A stretch of DNA of 64,000 nt from Formicarius rufipectus. Taxonomy: Eukaryota; Chordata; Aves; Passeriformes; Formicariidae. The DNA lies in NCBI GenBank assembly GCA_013399695.1, contig VXAU01000308.1, positions 174,334-238,333 on the forward strand. Direction: 5' to 3'. Shown here piece after piece: positions 27,209 to 39,900 of the stretch (position 1 is the first letter of the stretch; each line of letters opens with the position of its first letter). The position numbers were made by a program, and so were the translations under genes. The notes under the pieces were generated by a model. It was not told the origin of the DNA. It worked only from the letters and a program-made list of their open reading frames with translations, and ran no database searches.

Positions 27209-28599
27209 AAAATGAAACAAAGGTCACAAACATATAAACATTTTGTTGCAGAGGTAATATTATGAATATGTGTTAATAGAATCTAGCCCTAGGAAAAAAG
27301 AAGAGGAAATCCAGAGAGGAAATTACTATTTCTCTTCCTAATCCTAACGTTGGGAAAAATCTTTATGCTGACTGTTTTCCATTTGAGATGGGGCTGAGTG
27401 CTTTAAAACAAATGCTGTTTAGCAAAACACACTTCACTTCTCCTAAGATCAGAGCATTTTCCTGCAGTTTCTAAGAGAGAAACAAGACTTGGCTTAGACA
27501 GAAACTTCAAGTAGTTCCAATAGTCATGAGAGTTACTAGGCCAATAGTGACATAGGTTTTGACATCTGCATCCACAGTCACTTATTCCTGGATTTATGGC
27601 ACCCATTTAATTCTACAAGCAGTTAAAGAGCATTTACTGCTGCTCCTGCCCTCTCCTGTCATTGGAGACAAAGAAAGCATGATTTTTCCCATAGAAAACT
27701 CTTTTAAATTAACTCTTTCATACCACCTGAATGGTGTAATGGACAACAAGGAATAGATACCAGCTACTGCTACTCTGCGGGTACACAGACCCTGCATGCC
27801 CAGGAACACAAGAATTAAATTCATATTAGCACTATTGGTTTTGTCAAAGGTGTAAGTTCACAGGAAACTCTTCCCAGTCTTTGTTTCTTAAAGGAAAACT
27901 ACCTCTCAGCAAGAGCATACAGCACTCTTGTATATAGCCAAACAGTTTCATTCAGCCAGGAAAACAGAAACAAATTATTACAACATGGAAAACACTTGCT
28001 TTTGCTTTGACCAAGCATACCTTTGAGTCAGCTGTTAACAGGTTGTCACATGGTGACTGTTCCTCATCTGGGTAACCAGCAAACTACCATAAAAAGTCCA
28101 GTATCGTTGGCGTTGTTTGTCAAGTGCGTAAGGCAGTTTTCTAAATCAAGACATCATGTTACCAGAGGTCAATAGATTGCTATTTCATGCTTGATTATTT
28201 CCATGCTTCCTCTAAGAAGTACTTGCTAATTTTCAGTTTCTCAGCTAACCCTTAATGGTAACAAAAATGTCTTGTTCCAGTAAGGCACCTATTCTGCTGC
28301 TTCTTTCGCTCAGTTTTAGCATTTTTATCTTGTCACCCCAGGAAAGGGCAACAATGTATCCCATGAACCATGTTCAATTTAAATCTAATTTTTCCAATGC
28401 AACTTGCATCATGAGCACAACTCCTGTCTTTTCAGTTGTGGCAGACTTCAGTAGCTTGAATAGCAAAAATAACTAAAACAAACCAGGAGAATAACAACCA
28501 GTACGCATTTTAATGTGAGCTTNTAAAGAAAACCCGTTTCTGGCACCCATTTTGTAGGACAGACTGAAAACAGGCTGTAAGTAGTTTGCAGCATTTCAT

Positions 28600-28810
28600 G
28601 AAAAATTGTAAGTGAGGGGCCAATTAAAGAAGAAACACCCTCAACAAAGCAGATTCTGTGAGCTGAAACATCTTATCAAAGTGGCAGGCCACCTAATTAG
28701 CTCCAAATGGAATTAGGAGCTTGCTCCCTGTGTCTTTTCCAGTAATATGGCCATCCCAATTATCCATATCCTGTTTCATTCATTTTGACTGCAAACACCT
28801 TTCCAATATA
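28600..28810. promoter_or_regulatory. Candidate regulatory block rich in homeodomain-type motifs
   Basis: The block has GGCCAATTAAAG, CTTATCAAAG (GATA-like), CACCTAATTAGCTCC, GGAATTAGG and CCCAATTATCC within 200 bases. It is free of recognised repeats and has a balanced, non-repetitive sequence. This resembles the texture of conserved developmental enhancers, but no alignment was possible, so the call is speculative. Confidence -1.
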
Positions 28811-31008
28811 ATAGATCCTTTCTTAATCAGTGTACTACAGATGAGCTTTGACAAAACCATGCTGCCCATTCAGTTGTTCTAAGCTGGTACAACCCTATTT
28901 GGTGTTACAACACAACTGAGAATTATATTGACCAGTCAAACGACTAGAATTTCTACATAGGTAACTAGGAAAAGAATTACCCAGTAAAAATAGCATTCCC
29001 AGCATGTCAAAGAGCAATAGTAGAGTCTACAAAGTGAAGACCATATAAACTCTGAGATACCTGCAATTTGCCAATTTAGCCCAATAAGTAGAGAGTTTGG
29101 ATCGTATCTGTCCCAGAAAGATCGCTTTTTTTGGGTAAAGATCTTTTAGTTGCCTGATCTCTGTGTGTTACATTCAGGAAAAGGAAACTAAGCTGGGCTT
29201 TGAGAGCTCAGCTGAAATAAATTCTGATCGGAGTTTTTGGCTCTGCAGCACGAAACAACTAAACAAGACATATAGAGCATATTAAAGTCATGGTTCTTCA
29301 AGTTACTGACACATTTGGTGATGATGACAGTCTAGGCACAGGAAGATCAAATCAGGTTCGTAGCACCTATCAGCCCAAGGCTCCATGAGAATCCTTCACC
29401 GAGCATAAATGGCTTCTCCAGATAATATCCATCAGCCTGTTAATTATACCACCTGGTATGGTATTACCCTTCCAAATACTGGTAAAAAGCAGTATTAATG
29501 TTTTTTAAATCCCAGTATTTGCTCACAGTTGGATGTGTAGTTTTCCAATGTATATATATCTAATAGACCCTATATCCTTAAGTGGAAGGACAAGTACCCT
29601 TGAACTTGTATCAAGTATCCTTGAACTCAACTTGTCCTGCTAAATTGCTTAGCAAAAGGTGAAACTACTTAGAATTTTGCAAGTAGGGAAAATTTGTCAA
29701 AGTCATAATAGTGAAATCATAAAAGGGAGGGGTCAGTTAAATAGTTCCTGCAATACTGATCTATAGCTTGGAAAACTAACCACAGATGTCTCCAGGATCA
29801 GCTCCCTAATTTTCCTGTTAAGTAGAGAAGGACTGAATCTGGCACTTCCAGTGTTCAGTGACCCCTTCTTTACCTCATGTCCAGGAAGAAGGGGTGTGAA
29901 ATTTGGTTTGGACTTCTTTCTTAAATGACTAAAAAGAAGTACTGGGCAAATTCNTACAAATAAGTGCTCATTTTAGCTAAAGCTGATCATGGTTATGAAT
30001 CAACAATGAACAACTCAGGTAGATGAAAGCATTGCACAGAAGTTTTATACCCAACTACCTAAACATAAATAATCTCTAAACAATAACCATAGTTGCTGGG
30101 AAGCTACTTGAACCTTCATAGTTATCCCCGTTATGTTACAAGCTAAGTAGGTTATATGTTCGAAGGTAACCTACCAGCAGTCATCTCGATTAGGTATTTC
30201 GAGGCTGACATCACCCACATATTTCACTCTTTGATAATTAATTCTATGCAGCACTTGTATTGTTGCAGTCACACAAAAGCTTCCATTAATATCCTGATGC
30301 CTTTGTTAAGATTGTACCAAATTTTGCATGAAAGGGGGGATTCCATCTCTGTATTTTTAGCAATAATATACATTCACTACATGAAGACCTAGGGCTTTAA
30401 TTTTGAAAAAGCATGGTATTTTCAAGCAAAGATGCTCACAGAAGTAAGCATTGTTTGGTGGAAACACTAATGTAATTTCAAGACTATGTCAGACAGAAGA
30501 TCATCCAGATTATTTTAAAGTTGCCTGACATTTTCTAAATATATGCTGATACAATGTTTATATGCTGTGTCTATGTTGATTAAAACCTGTTTTACAAAAG
30601 TGAAAACATACAGTAGTTCATACTTGTTCTTCTCTTCCATGTCTAATTGTCTGACAATGTTAGTGCAGAGTTGAGAACAGTATTACTGATTTATAGGAAC
30701 TTTTCCTTCTTGTTCACAAACATCTTTCCTTGCTATGAATGTGGTCAGTGAAACAGTAACTCTGGTTTTGACCCCAGTGCAGGCTGCAAGTGTTCTTCCT
30801 GGAACGACAGCTATACGTGGCTCCAGCTTCCCTAGTATTGCCCTCAGTTTGCAGTTAAGACTTCCCACTATTAGTTCCCCACTTACTCCAGTAGTCACTG
30901 AAACATCTTAGTTACTAAAGAGCAATTTTATGGAAGTGCTTTCTATAACAAAAATTCCTTTTCTGGCCTATTGTATTTTTTTCCTAACTCTTTCTCTTTT
31001 TTCTCTAG

Positions 31009-31208
31009 TCCTTGCAATGAGGGATATTTTCAGCTCCGAACATTAATAGGAGAAGAATACAACATAAATATCAAAGGTGATGTACACCAAAGTAGGTCCA
31101 GGAAACCTCACTACCATACCAGATGTCTTCCAGCCAGCTGGATGGCCAGGAAAATAATAAATCTGATCCATGCAAAGCAAACTGCCTGGAATGCCTCATT
31201 ATTCAGAG
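31009..31208 (+). other. Candidate spliced exon of an unknown transcript
   Basis: The acceptor side has all three elements: a branch-point match CCTAACT with its A at 30987, nineteen consecutive pyrimidines (30988-31006), and AG at 31007-31008. The downstream donor is GAG followed by GTGAGT at 31209, a strong consensus. An alternative weaker donor (AAAG followed by GTGATG) lies at 31077. One + frame is open across the whole 200 bases; its 5' part reads PCNEGYFQLRTLIGEEYNI, a sequence I cannot assign to a family. The size is typical for an internal exon and 200 is not a multiple of three. It may be a lncRNA exon, an exon of an unannotated gene, or coincidence. Confidence -1.
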
Positions 31209-31452
31209 GTGAGTGCAGGATCCAACTGACTAAATCCAAGTGATATCCCAGAAGTCTGCTCTTGTCCTTCATCTTTGCTTATTAACATTTGCACTTCTTA
31301 ACAGCTGCATCAATGGACCACAATTTTTTCCCTCTTGTTTCTCATTTTCCTCCATCCCTCTGAAGTCAAAAGATTTTGTTTTCGCCAGCCCATGGAATTC
31401 CTTTGTCCTGTCTACCTTCCGAGGCTAGTCAGTCCCTTTCAGCATATTCAGG

Positions 31453-31472
31453 ACCCTCTGAATCCAGAGGGT
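31453..31472. repeat. Short perfect hairpin (8-bp stem, 4-base loop)
   Basis: ACCCTCTG, loop AATC, CAGAGGGT. The stem is GC-rich and perfect, about 245 bases downstream of the candidate exon at 31009-31208. There is no U-run on either strand and no extended stem that would suggest a microRNA precursor. Confidence -1.
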
Positions 31473-32220
31473 GCTCAGTAATCTGAATTAGGCTGGCAGT
31501 GTTGCAGTGTGTGTTCATACGGAGCTTGAGGCAAAGTAGTGCTGGTACTAGCAAAGTAGTAAAGCATATTCCAATTATTAAAGGTGGTTGATTACACCAG
31601 ACTCAAAATTTGAATTCTAACTGGGAAGAGCATACAGAAGTGTTTCTGCTTAATTTCCCCAATACACAGAGTGTTCAGCATAGTTCAGATGCTCATAGAT
31701 GTTCAGATGTTCAATGTGTTCATATGGTACAGTGTCCAACCTCCAATACAGAATTAGTTCAGATGCTCGGAATTAGAAGCCTGCAGTACATGCTCATCTG
31801 CAGATATTTTGCATCGTTAAAGTATCCTCTCTTTCCTTAACTACAGCAATCTGTGCTGTGCTTCTACAAAAAGCTTTGCCCAAGGTGCTGTTACATTTTA
31901 ACACCTGCTTTATCCCTAAGGATTGTGTAAGAATCAACTGTTACCATTTCTAATGCAACGAATGTCTGTTATTAAAACTCATTTCATTAAGGAAACATAA
32001 ACAAAAGTTGTTTTGCTTTCTGTGGGAACCAAATCAAGATCAGGGATCCATTCACTGCTTTGCGTAGGAAAAAGAACCAACATGCCATTTCAGGAAGCCA
32101 TCAGCCTAAAATGCTGTTAGAAATACTCTCTATTTGGAAAGTTTTCTTGGATTTCTAGAAATACATTTACAAACAAATAACTGTGGTATTGCTCTTATTC
32201 ACAAACATCTGAATTGATTT

Positions 32221-32236
32221 AAAAAAAAAAAAAAAA
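32221..32236. repeat. Poly-A (A16)
   Basis: Sixteen uninterrupted A residues after GATTT. No recognisable LINE or processed-gene sequence upstream of it on this strand. Confidence -1.
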
Positions 32237-33595
32237 GAACCTAACATCTCTGGGAAGTGACGCTTGGGAGGACAAAGTGGAACAGATATCTCTCAGTGGA
32301 GATCTCGTAGACTCACATTTCACAACCCTGTCTGTCCTCATTAGTTCCAGTTGCTAGAGGGTTTAAATGGACTTCCCATTGAGTGTTACATTTAGCTCCC
32401 TCCCCCACACTTTTTATGCCACTCTGTTCCTCAGAGGGCAACTTGGTACAAAACAAACACAACTTGAATACAAAACTGTGTTTTGATAAGCCATGTAAAA
32501 GATTTTTCGCATGCTATGATGAGACGACAAGTAGTGAAGATCTCACAAATTAGTACCATCCATAAGTTAAACACACAAATGTATCAATAGAATTTAATTT
32601 GGGGAATTAATATGAGAGGTTTTTGGAAATAGGAACAGCAATAGCATATGTGAGATAACATATATTGGAATTACTTACTGTATCTTTAAATTAGAGCATA
32701 AGTGGCTCTTTTATTTAATTAAATACATCTCGAACATTTAAAATAGTTTGCACCACTTAAATAAGGGCATAAATCTGCATGTTCCCTGGCTCTGTGCACT
32801 ACAATCTTCATTACTAGAAACATTTAACTAAGGATTTAGGTCCTTACCTATTTAAGAATGCCCTTCATTAAGTGCAGGCAAATCTAGAGATACTTAAGCA
32901 TGTAGTTAGGTTGTTTTCTCAATTGCAATTCAGCTTTTTTAATCTAAAATGCTTGTTCATTTTGTGCAGAAACAATTAGCTGTCATCACTTCTTGTAACC
33001 TAATGAAAAGATAAGATTCAGTTTGTTTAACACATGTGAACAGGCTGAAACTGTTGAGGGCAGACAGGCTGGCATGGCCTGGCAGGGAACAACCTATCCT
33101 GGTCTCAACATTTTTCTGGAAGCCTTTCACCCATAAATCTGGGTGTGAGGCCAGCCTCTACACCAGTCAGCAGTGGCTACCTCTCTGAGCTGCAACCCAG
33201 TAGGGAAAATGAGTCAGTGGTCTCAACCCAGATGGTTGTCCATGGCAAAAATACTCAGCACTCGTTGACACCCTTGATGGCAGAAGTCATGTCAGAAAGA
33301 ACCAGGATGAAAGAAAGCGGGAAAACACATAGGACAGCACAGAATCCCACTCTCTTCTTAAAGGGAGAGGGAAGTGTAAAGAGAAAAGTTTTGGAGCAAG
33401 TTATGCAAGTCATCATGGTAGGACTTGATGACAGTGTCCAGGCTGTATTTTTTTAGATGCACAATGCCCAGAGAAAACCTGAGACAATATTCTATACAAA
33501 GTAGAATTTTGCACAAAGAGAGAAACAAAACACAACATACCGTACAGGCAGTTTGAAGATACCTAGTGTTCCCTAACTAATTCTGAGATAAAGCT

Positions 33596-33632
33596 AAAAA
33601 AACAAACAAACAAAAAAACCCAAAACAAATCA
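33596..33632. repeat. (CAAA)n tract
   Basis: AAAAAACAAACAAACAAAAA is followed by AACCCAAAACAAA. Short, A/C only. Confidence -1.
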
Positions 33633-34539
33633 GTTCTGTGTTCCTGTGGGACAAAGAGGGAGCAAGTGATTGATAAGTTGCGCCAGCATCACCTAGAAAA
33701 TCTTCATAATAAATTAAAGCAAAAGTTCAGGACTACTTTCACCCTCACTGGAGTCTTGTGACTGAATCCATAAGTACAGCCAAAGTCTAACTCTCAGTCA
33801 ATGTTTCTATAATTTGCCAGATGGCAAAGATATGGAAGGAAAAAACAACTGCAATTTTCCTTTCCACACCAGTAAGGGAGAAGGGAAACTGGTTTCTTTG
33901 ATCAGATTTTGGTCAAAGAAACAAAGTGTTTATGGCTAATTGTGAAGGTACAGTCAAGAAATGGAAAATCCCAGCTATTAGATAAGCCTCCAGCTCCTCA
34001 TCTGGCTGCCACGCTTGTTACCACATCATCTCTTGCACATTCCCAGTCACCACTAATTAGTTACTTGCAGACCTGCCTCCTTTCCCTAAAAATGACAGAT
34101 ACCGGTGGTCTGCCCAGATGCATCCCCCTGCTGTCCCAGCCTCTGCCTGGCCGCCCCTGCAGGAGCCTGGCCGGCATGGTGAGTTAAGCCTAAGATTCTC
34201 AGGATTCTCCACAACATAACAGCAATGCTTCAGAGAGTTTCTGCAGCTTGTTATGGAGGATGCCATGCATGGTTACTAGAGGGTATATTTTCATTTAGTC
34301 TGAATGCTTGGCACCCTCGGACCGTCAACAGAAGCCTAGGTAGAAATAGATGGAATTATTTACTTGCACTTCCAGTGATGAAAATGATTAGTCAATTAAC
34401 TTTACTAATATAAGGTATCTTGTGAGAAGATAAGATGTCAACAAGCAAAGCTAGCCTCCAGGTCGTGTCAAAAAGAACAAGCCCTCTGGCATTTACTCTG
34501 ATTTATAGTGAACTATGGTAAGTATGTAAATCATGAGAA

Positions 34540-34790
34540 TTTCCTTTAATGTTTACATTTGTGCATTTTTCTTTGGCTATTTCTGATGATGGGCATATTA
34601 GCACAGCTACTTATAATTTAATCTCGTTACAGGAAAGCATTCAGCCCAGAGAGACATCCTGCAGCCCCAACTTCCTGTACTACAACTGGCTGAGTACACC
34701 GTGTTGGTAAATATCTTCAAGGGAAAAATAGCAGCTAAAATTAGCCACAATGACATTATCGGGATCACTGGCAGGGGTGAGAGGGAGGTG
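34540..34790. promoter_or_regulatory. Candidate regulatory block (forkhead/homeodomain motifs)
   Basis: AATGTTTACATTTG (forkhead core TGTTTAC), CTTATAATTTAATCTCG, CTAAAATTAGCC and GACATTATCGGG lie in a repeat-free block. Interspersed CpGs (CTCGTT, ACCGTG, ATCGGG) are unusual for the local background. Motif-based and unverified. Confidence -1.
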
Positions 34791-36077
34791 GGGAAACAAA
34801 CCTCCAGATGAAAAAGGTTTATAACATGAGACAGGTTCAGCTGGTTATTCAGTTGATTTAAGTAGTCCAGCTGGACAATTATAGACAGCTACCAATTCCA
34901 TTACATAACCGTGAAGCAATGTCTTCATGAACTTCTATTTGTGCATCACTGTATCCATCCAGGATATCTAAGTCTCTTTTCAGTTCACTGGTACAGGATA
35001 GCTTCTGGGATGTAGTCCTTCATGTGTTATACACACCACATAATATAACTTCTTGGTGTCTTGAGTCATGTAAGTGCTTCAAGCTTTCTCCATCTGAATG
35101 GTCAGCTCAAGAGCCAAACACAGTATGAACATGGATAGCCTGGACCAGAGGTTTCCATTCATTTTATGCAAATACAACTTCACCCTCTCGTTGTGCTTCC
35201 ACCCTCATGGGTCGTTTTACTTTCCTGCTAATCTGCTGCTGTCATTCTACCAAAGGAAATAGAGCCCTACAGAACAGGATCAAACAACAGAGCTCCCTCA
35301 CACATATCTATCTCAGTGAAACTGTTTAGGAATTAATTTTACAAGCACTCTTCCATCAAAACTGTACAAAGCTCTCAGTTTGACTCCTCATGTGAGGAGG
35401 CCTCCCACAGGAGCTCTGTGAATTCTCCACATCTTTGATTTCAGTGGGAATTTTTGGTGAAGAGTCAATCGAAGTATTATGCTCTCCAGAGAGCATGATC
35501 TGGAGATTTCATCTGAACCTTCATTTTCCATTCTTGGCAAAAGTCACTCAAAATAATTTTGGCTCTTCAGAATATCAAGAATCCTTTCAGAAACCAAGGT
35601 GATTAATTCCAGCTGACAGCCAACACATAGTCCAGAACATGAGGCTTGACATGCCTATGCTTGTCCATATGACCATAAACCCCAAAACTGTCTGTATCTT
35701 TCTGGCCATTTCTATGCATCCAGATATCTTGTTTGCTCTAGCACCAGCAATTGTGGCCTAGCACCAGCAGCAAGCACATTACTTGGATCTGATTCCAGCC
35801 AATGCTTCTCTCATACATCTGTGAAGAAGTTAGAAGGGGGTTCAAAGGACATCGTACTTTAGCATAGGCAGAACAGTCAGCTGCAATATAATTTTTCCTA
35901 TTGGAGGCTACTTATAAAAGTCTCCAGTCACTGACATTCCCATGTATCTGCTGTGAATGAAATTGAACATCTCAACACTCCCAAAGCTTGAATTCACATC
36001 TAAACTTTGAGCAGATCCACAAGGGTAAAGATGATGAAAAAAAATATCTCACCTGAGTGAATCCTGAACATCAGCAT

Positions 36078-36160
36078 AAACACCAGTATTTCCACTATTT
36101 CCAGTAGAAACATAGACTTGTTTTCCTTAGTATAATTCACATTCTTGAAGTTAAGAAAAT
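36078..36160 (+). repeat. Local direct duplication, copy 1
   Basis: Starts AAACACCAGTATTTCCACTA and ends CTTGAAGTTAAGAAAAT. It is near-identical to 36840-36930 apart from substitutions and small indels (for example CATAGACTTG here against CACAGACTTG there). The shared word AGCCCA right after copy 1 also occurs after copy 2, beyond a 21-base insertion, so similarity extends slightly further. It does not resemble CR1 or the LTR. Confidence -1.
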
Positions 36161-36726
36161 TAGCCCAATTTCTACAGAGTACAGGAGTATTTCCACAGCA
36201 GCTTTCAGATGAATGAAAAGGAACAGAAGAGGCAACACCATTGGTCTCTGCCTTATTGAACAGCTCTCACATGCTCCAACTAGTGACATCCTCTCTGCCA
36301 ATAACTTCACAGGAGGTCCAGCACTTCTGCTGGGGAAACTACAGAACACAAAACTGTTTTCTTCACCATTTTTTCCCCTGTTGTCTGTGCAAAAAATTGG
36401 ACAGCTTTGGAAAATTTGAAGGAAACATTTTCCACATGGAAAAGATGATTTCTCTTGGAAGAAACAGTGAAATAATCTCTGGTGTTTTTTACTTAAAGGG
36501 CATAGCTGCTGAACATCAAGCAACTAATCTTCTCTCTATAAAAATTAAGCCTTTCACATGACGTTACCTCACTGGAAAACTTGCAGCTTTGCATTATTAA
36601 ATTCCTCTCTTCCTTAGATCCAATGTCTTAATATTGTGCAGTGCTAGCAATTCAAAAATATCTCCATGCACATGTTCATAAAGTAAAACTGAGTACTAAG
36701 TATTAGATTGATTTTTGTTATTTAAA

Positions 36727-36757
36727 TCCTAAGAACATATATACAAAGTTCTTAGGA
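36727..36757. repeat. Inverted repeat, 10-bp perfect arms
   Basis: TCCTAAGAAC and GTTCTTAGGA are perfect reverse complements separated by 11 bases (ATATATACAAA). It lies in the spacer between the two duplicated segments. Confidence -1.
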
Positions 36758-36839
36758 AGAGGTGACATAGACAAATACATAAAAGACATTACTTTCCTTG
36801 CAAAGCTTTAATCTTGGTATTCTTAAACTAGCCAGGATT

Positions 36840-36930
36840 AAACACTAGTATTTCCACTATTTCCAGTAGAAACACAGACTTGTTTTTCTAAATAAACAGA
36901 ATAAGTCACATTTTTGAAGTTCAGAAAATT
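36840..36930 (+). repeat. Local direct duplication, copy 2
   Basis: Second copy of the segment at 36078, 762 bases downstream in the same orientation. It carries an 8-10 base net insertion (AAATAAACAGAATAAG against CTTAGTATAA). The unduplicated spacer between the copies contains the hairpin at 36727-36757. Confidence -1.
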
Positions 36931-39900
36931 TTCTTTTGGTTACAAGTAAGTAGCCCATATTAACATGTCAAACTCCAGTTACTAGAAAATAAATAACTAC
37001 AAGAAAACCTGAAAAACCTTGGCAAGGACTGTTACTTCCTGGGGCTTCAAAATATTCAGAAACTTTGCACCCCCAACATAACTAGAAGCCAGCCATTGTC
37101 AGGATACTACAGTTAGAATATTTTCCTCCTTTTCTTGATAGAAAAGAACAAAGCAATACTTAAGTCACTGATTCCAAGAAGTATTAGGCCTTATCTGCTG
37201 TTAGGAATATCTACACAGGTTGCTCAGAGGCATGTCTCTGCAGGTTCCTATGTTCTTACCAAATTACTAGTAACAGAAACAACATGAAATAAAAAAAGTG
37301 AGCTCATCATATAAACTCATTTATCCTACTGTGTCCTGAGAACAGTAGCATGGAACGGAAGTAAGGGCTGGGGAAGGACCCATCATTGGGCACAGTTACA
37401 GTCTTTTAAGCACCCAGTTCTCACCCTCTTCATGGATAAGTCACATGCAACAAGTCATGGTGTCAAAATCTTCAGGAGTCAGCAAGGTATATCTGGAGGA
37501 AACCTAATGGCAGAGTCTGCAGGATGCAGCCTTTGGATATGGGGAGAGCCTCAGCAGTAACAGGAGTGGGATCTTCCACAGAAGTCAGACTGTGAAACCT
37601 CCCGTGGTAACTACCAAGCAACACTAAATGAAATAGTCACTGCTCTGAGGACACAGCTCATTTCATACACACTTGATCATGCAGCAGTGTGTAAAGGTGG
37701 GGATGTGTGCGCACATATTACTTCTGAGATATCAGAAAAAAAGCCCTCTTCTTATATCCTGGAGGAAAATATGAGAGAATAGATGTTGGATAAGTGTTAA
37801 TTGGATTCCATGTAGCAATACTGTGAGACACCCAGACAATCTAATGATGAACATAGTAGCTCAATATATGGGAAGTAGAAATTATTTTTAGCATAATATC
37901 TGCAACCGAAATTTGTATAATCAAACTCTGTAAAATACATCTAGACTTGCCAGCTGCTAAGAAAGCACCAATAAGATCATAAAGCAGACTATATTAATTA
38001 TGTGTATACTGTGGTTAAGACCAGGTTGGTGGTTATTAATTTTAAAAGATAAAGTATGTCATGCAATCTTAAGTTTTATAGACCCAGCTCAGCAAAATAT
38101 CTTATCTGTGAACCTGGGCTTCTACCCCAAGTAACAGTTTGCTGAATGAAAACCTTGCATGATTTGAACCAGAAATGAGAGAGTTTCAGAAGCAGAAGAC
38201 ACTCCTATAAAATTGTAACTCTGCAGGACAGCGATAGGCACCTCTCCTCTTACACAGGCAGCTGCTCCAGAAATACTTGTTTACTGGCGGCAGCGTGCAC
38301 ACAAGGGGCGCACGCCTCCACTCCTGCGCCGCATGTAACGAGGGGGTGCGTGCCTGCCGAATCCTCCTGTCAGCAGACCTTCTCGGTTTTCACTTCTTCT
38401 TTGTTACTTTGCAAACTCTCAGCTATTTTTTCCCAAGCCGTAACACGGGGGCTCTTAGAGATTATTGCCATTCTCCCCCTGCCTGTCATACACCTTGTTT
38501 CCAAGTATGGTCACTATGAGGAGACTGTCGCTTGGAGCCTTTGTGGAAAATTAATGGCAGACAGGAAAGGGCAAAAAAGACAGGACAGATGGCTCTGTCA
38601 CCACCACCAACCTGATGCCATGAGAGCTCTTCAGTGCCTTTGCAAATGCCACTCAGTTCCACAGACTTACTCTGAAGTTGATCCAATCGCAACTTTGACA
38701 GCTGTCTTTCTTCTTTTTTATAAGATTTTTCCTTATCCTTTGACTTCCCAGGCTCATCCACGTGGCAAATTCAAAAGGTCAGTTTTTAAATTAGTGACCA
38801 GGTGCTGATGGTCTGAAATATTGTTTAACTATAAGCATTTTGGCATCTTGCTAGAAGTGGTGTTGAATAGTGTTGTTAATAGGGCTTGTTTACTTGTTGG
38901 TTAAAATCCAAACCAAGTCAGCTGAGACTCGAAGATGCAATGAGTAAATTTCTAATTCAAGTAGGCAAATGGAGTGATGTCACCTCACTTTATTTTTTAA
39001 ATGGCATTCTGTCTAGTTTCACTTTCACAGTGAAACATGCACCTGTAGTATATTGGGTGCACATTGGAAGCAGAAAGAAATGCCTCTCCTTATGCGAGCA
39101 GTGACAGACAAACTGTAGTTTGGTTTATGCACATACTGAAGTAAAGATATAACTAGAACTTTATGTGTTTAAAACTCAATGAACTTCAACATAGTAAATA
39201 AATTGTGATGAGACACTGGGCCATACAGTCACAGTCTACACAGAGAAAGCTACACCCTCTAAAGAAGCAGGGCTATGATCACTAGTTATGTAGTTTCAAC
39301 CTATACAATTGTAATTAAAGGAAAAATTCTACATTGGACACATCCAAAGACAGTTTGCTGCTAGGCAAGAGCAAATCATGTGCTCTCAAAGCCTGGGATA
39401 TGTGTAGAATTTTGTTAATTAGGAGAACATTTCCCTGCCTGGGCAAAATTATTAAAAATGAAGAGTTAGCCTGATGACCAGAAAAGCTAGTGCTGTGATG
39501 TGATTTGGGTTGAAACCATTTGCCTAAATGTGAAAATGTGTCACTCTCCGAAATCTACAGAGAGTAAACACTGTGACCACAATGTGAAGAAATATCTGAG
39601 ATCTGTCATACTGTGGGAACATTAATGGGAATTTTGAGACAGAAACAGATCATCACTCACAAGGGATTCTTGCCATTCCTGTATCTCTGAAGGTACATGC
39701 TGTTTCCCTACAATCAGGTTTAGCCACTACTTGATGTCATCTTTTTCTGGTTTTGTGTTGCACACAAACACTATTGAGTACCGTAAAGTTTTTTGCTAGA
39801 AACCTAGCTACAGATTGCTTTCCAGAAGGCAGCTGACAACCACCTCTTACAGTGGAAAGAGCTTTCTCTATTGCTGTGAAACTGGGGCAGGGTTGCCATC

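Larger units (their letters stand above)
24580..30986. other. Gene-free interval
   Basis: Contains the A/C tract at 25312, a GC-richer patch at 26360-26730 with overlapping open frames on both strands (up to 155 codons, none recognised), the GTTTT tract at 27011, the possible CR1 remnant at 27170 and the motif-rich block at 28600. Single ambiguous bases lie at 28523 and 29954. A small tandem echo of AAGTAYCCTTGAACT occurs at 29591-29630. Confidence -1.
31209..36077. other. Gene-free interval
   Basis: Unique AT-rich DNA. It holds the hairpin at 31453, imperfect repeats of TTCAGATG around 31684-31764, A16 at 32221, the CAAA tract at 33596 and the motif block at 34540. A 103-codon frame at 33145-33456 (+) has no recognised similarity. 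No transposon is evident. Confidence -1.

Noticed and set aside
31453..31472. Hairpin considered as a microRNA or terminator
   Set aside because: Stem is only 8 bp with no extension; far shorter than a pre-miRNA, and bacterial-type terminators do not apply in this genome.
33050..33470. Considered as an LTR or gene fragment
   Set aside because: Locally less AT-rich with a 103-codon frame, but no LTR hallmarks, no known protein similarity and no clear boundaries.
38350..38808. 152-codon + strand frame
   Set aside because: Starts in the CpG-dense patch; no similarity to a known family and unremarkable length for chance in 64 kb.
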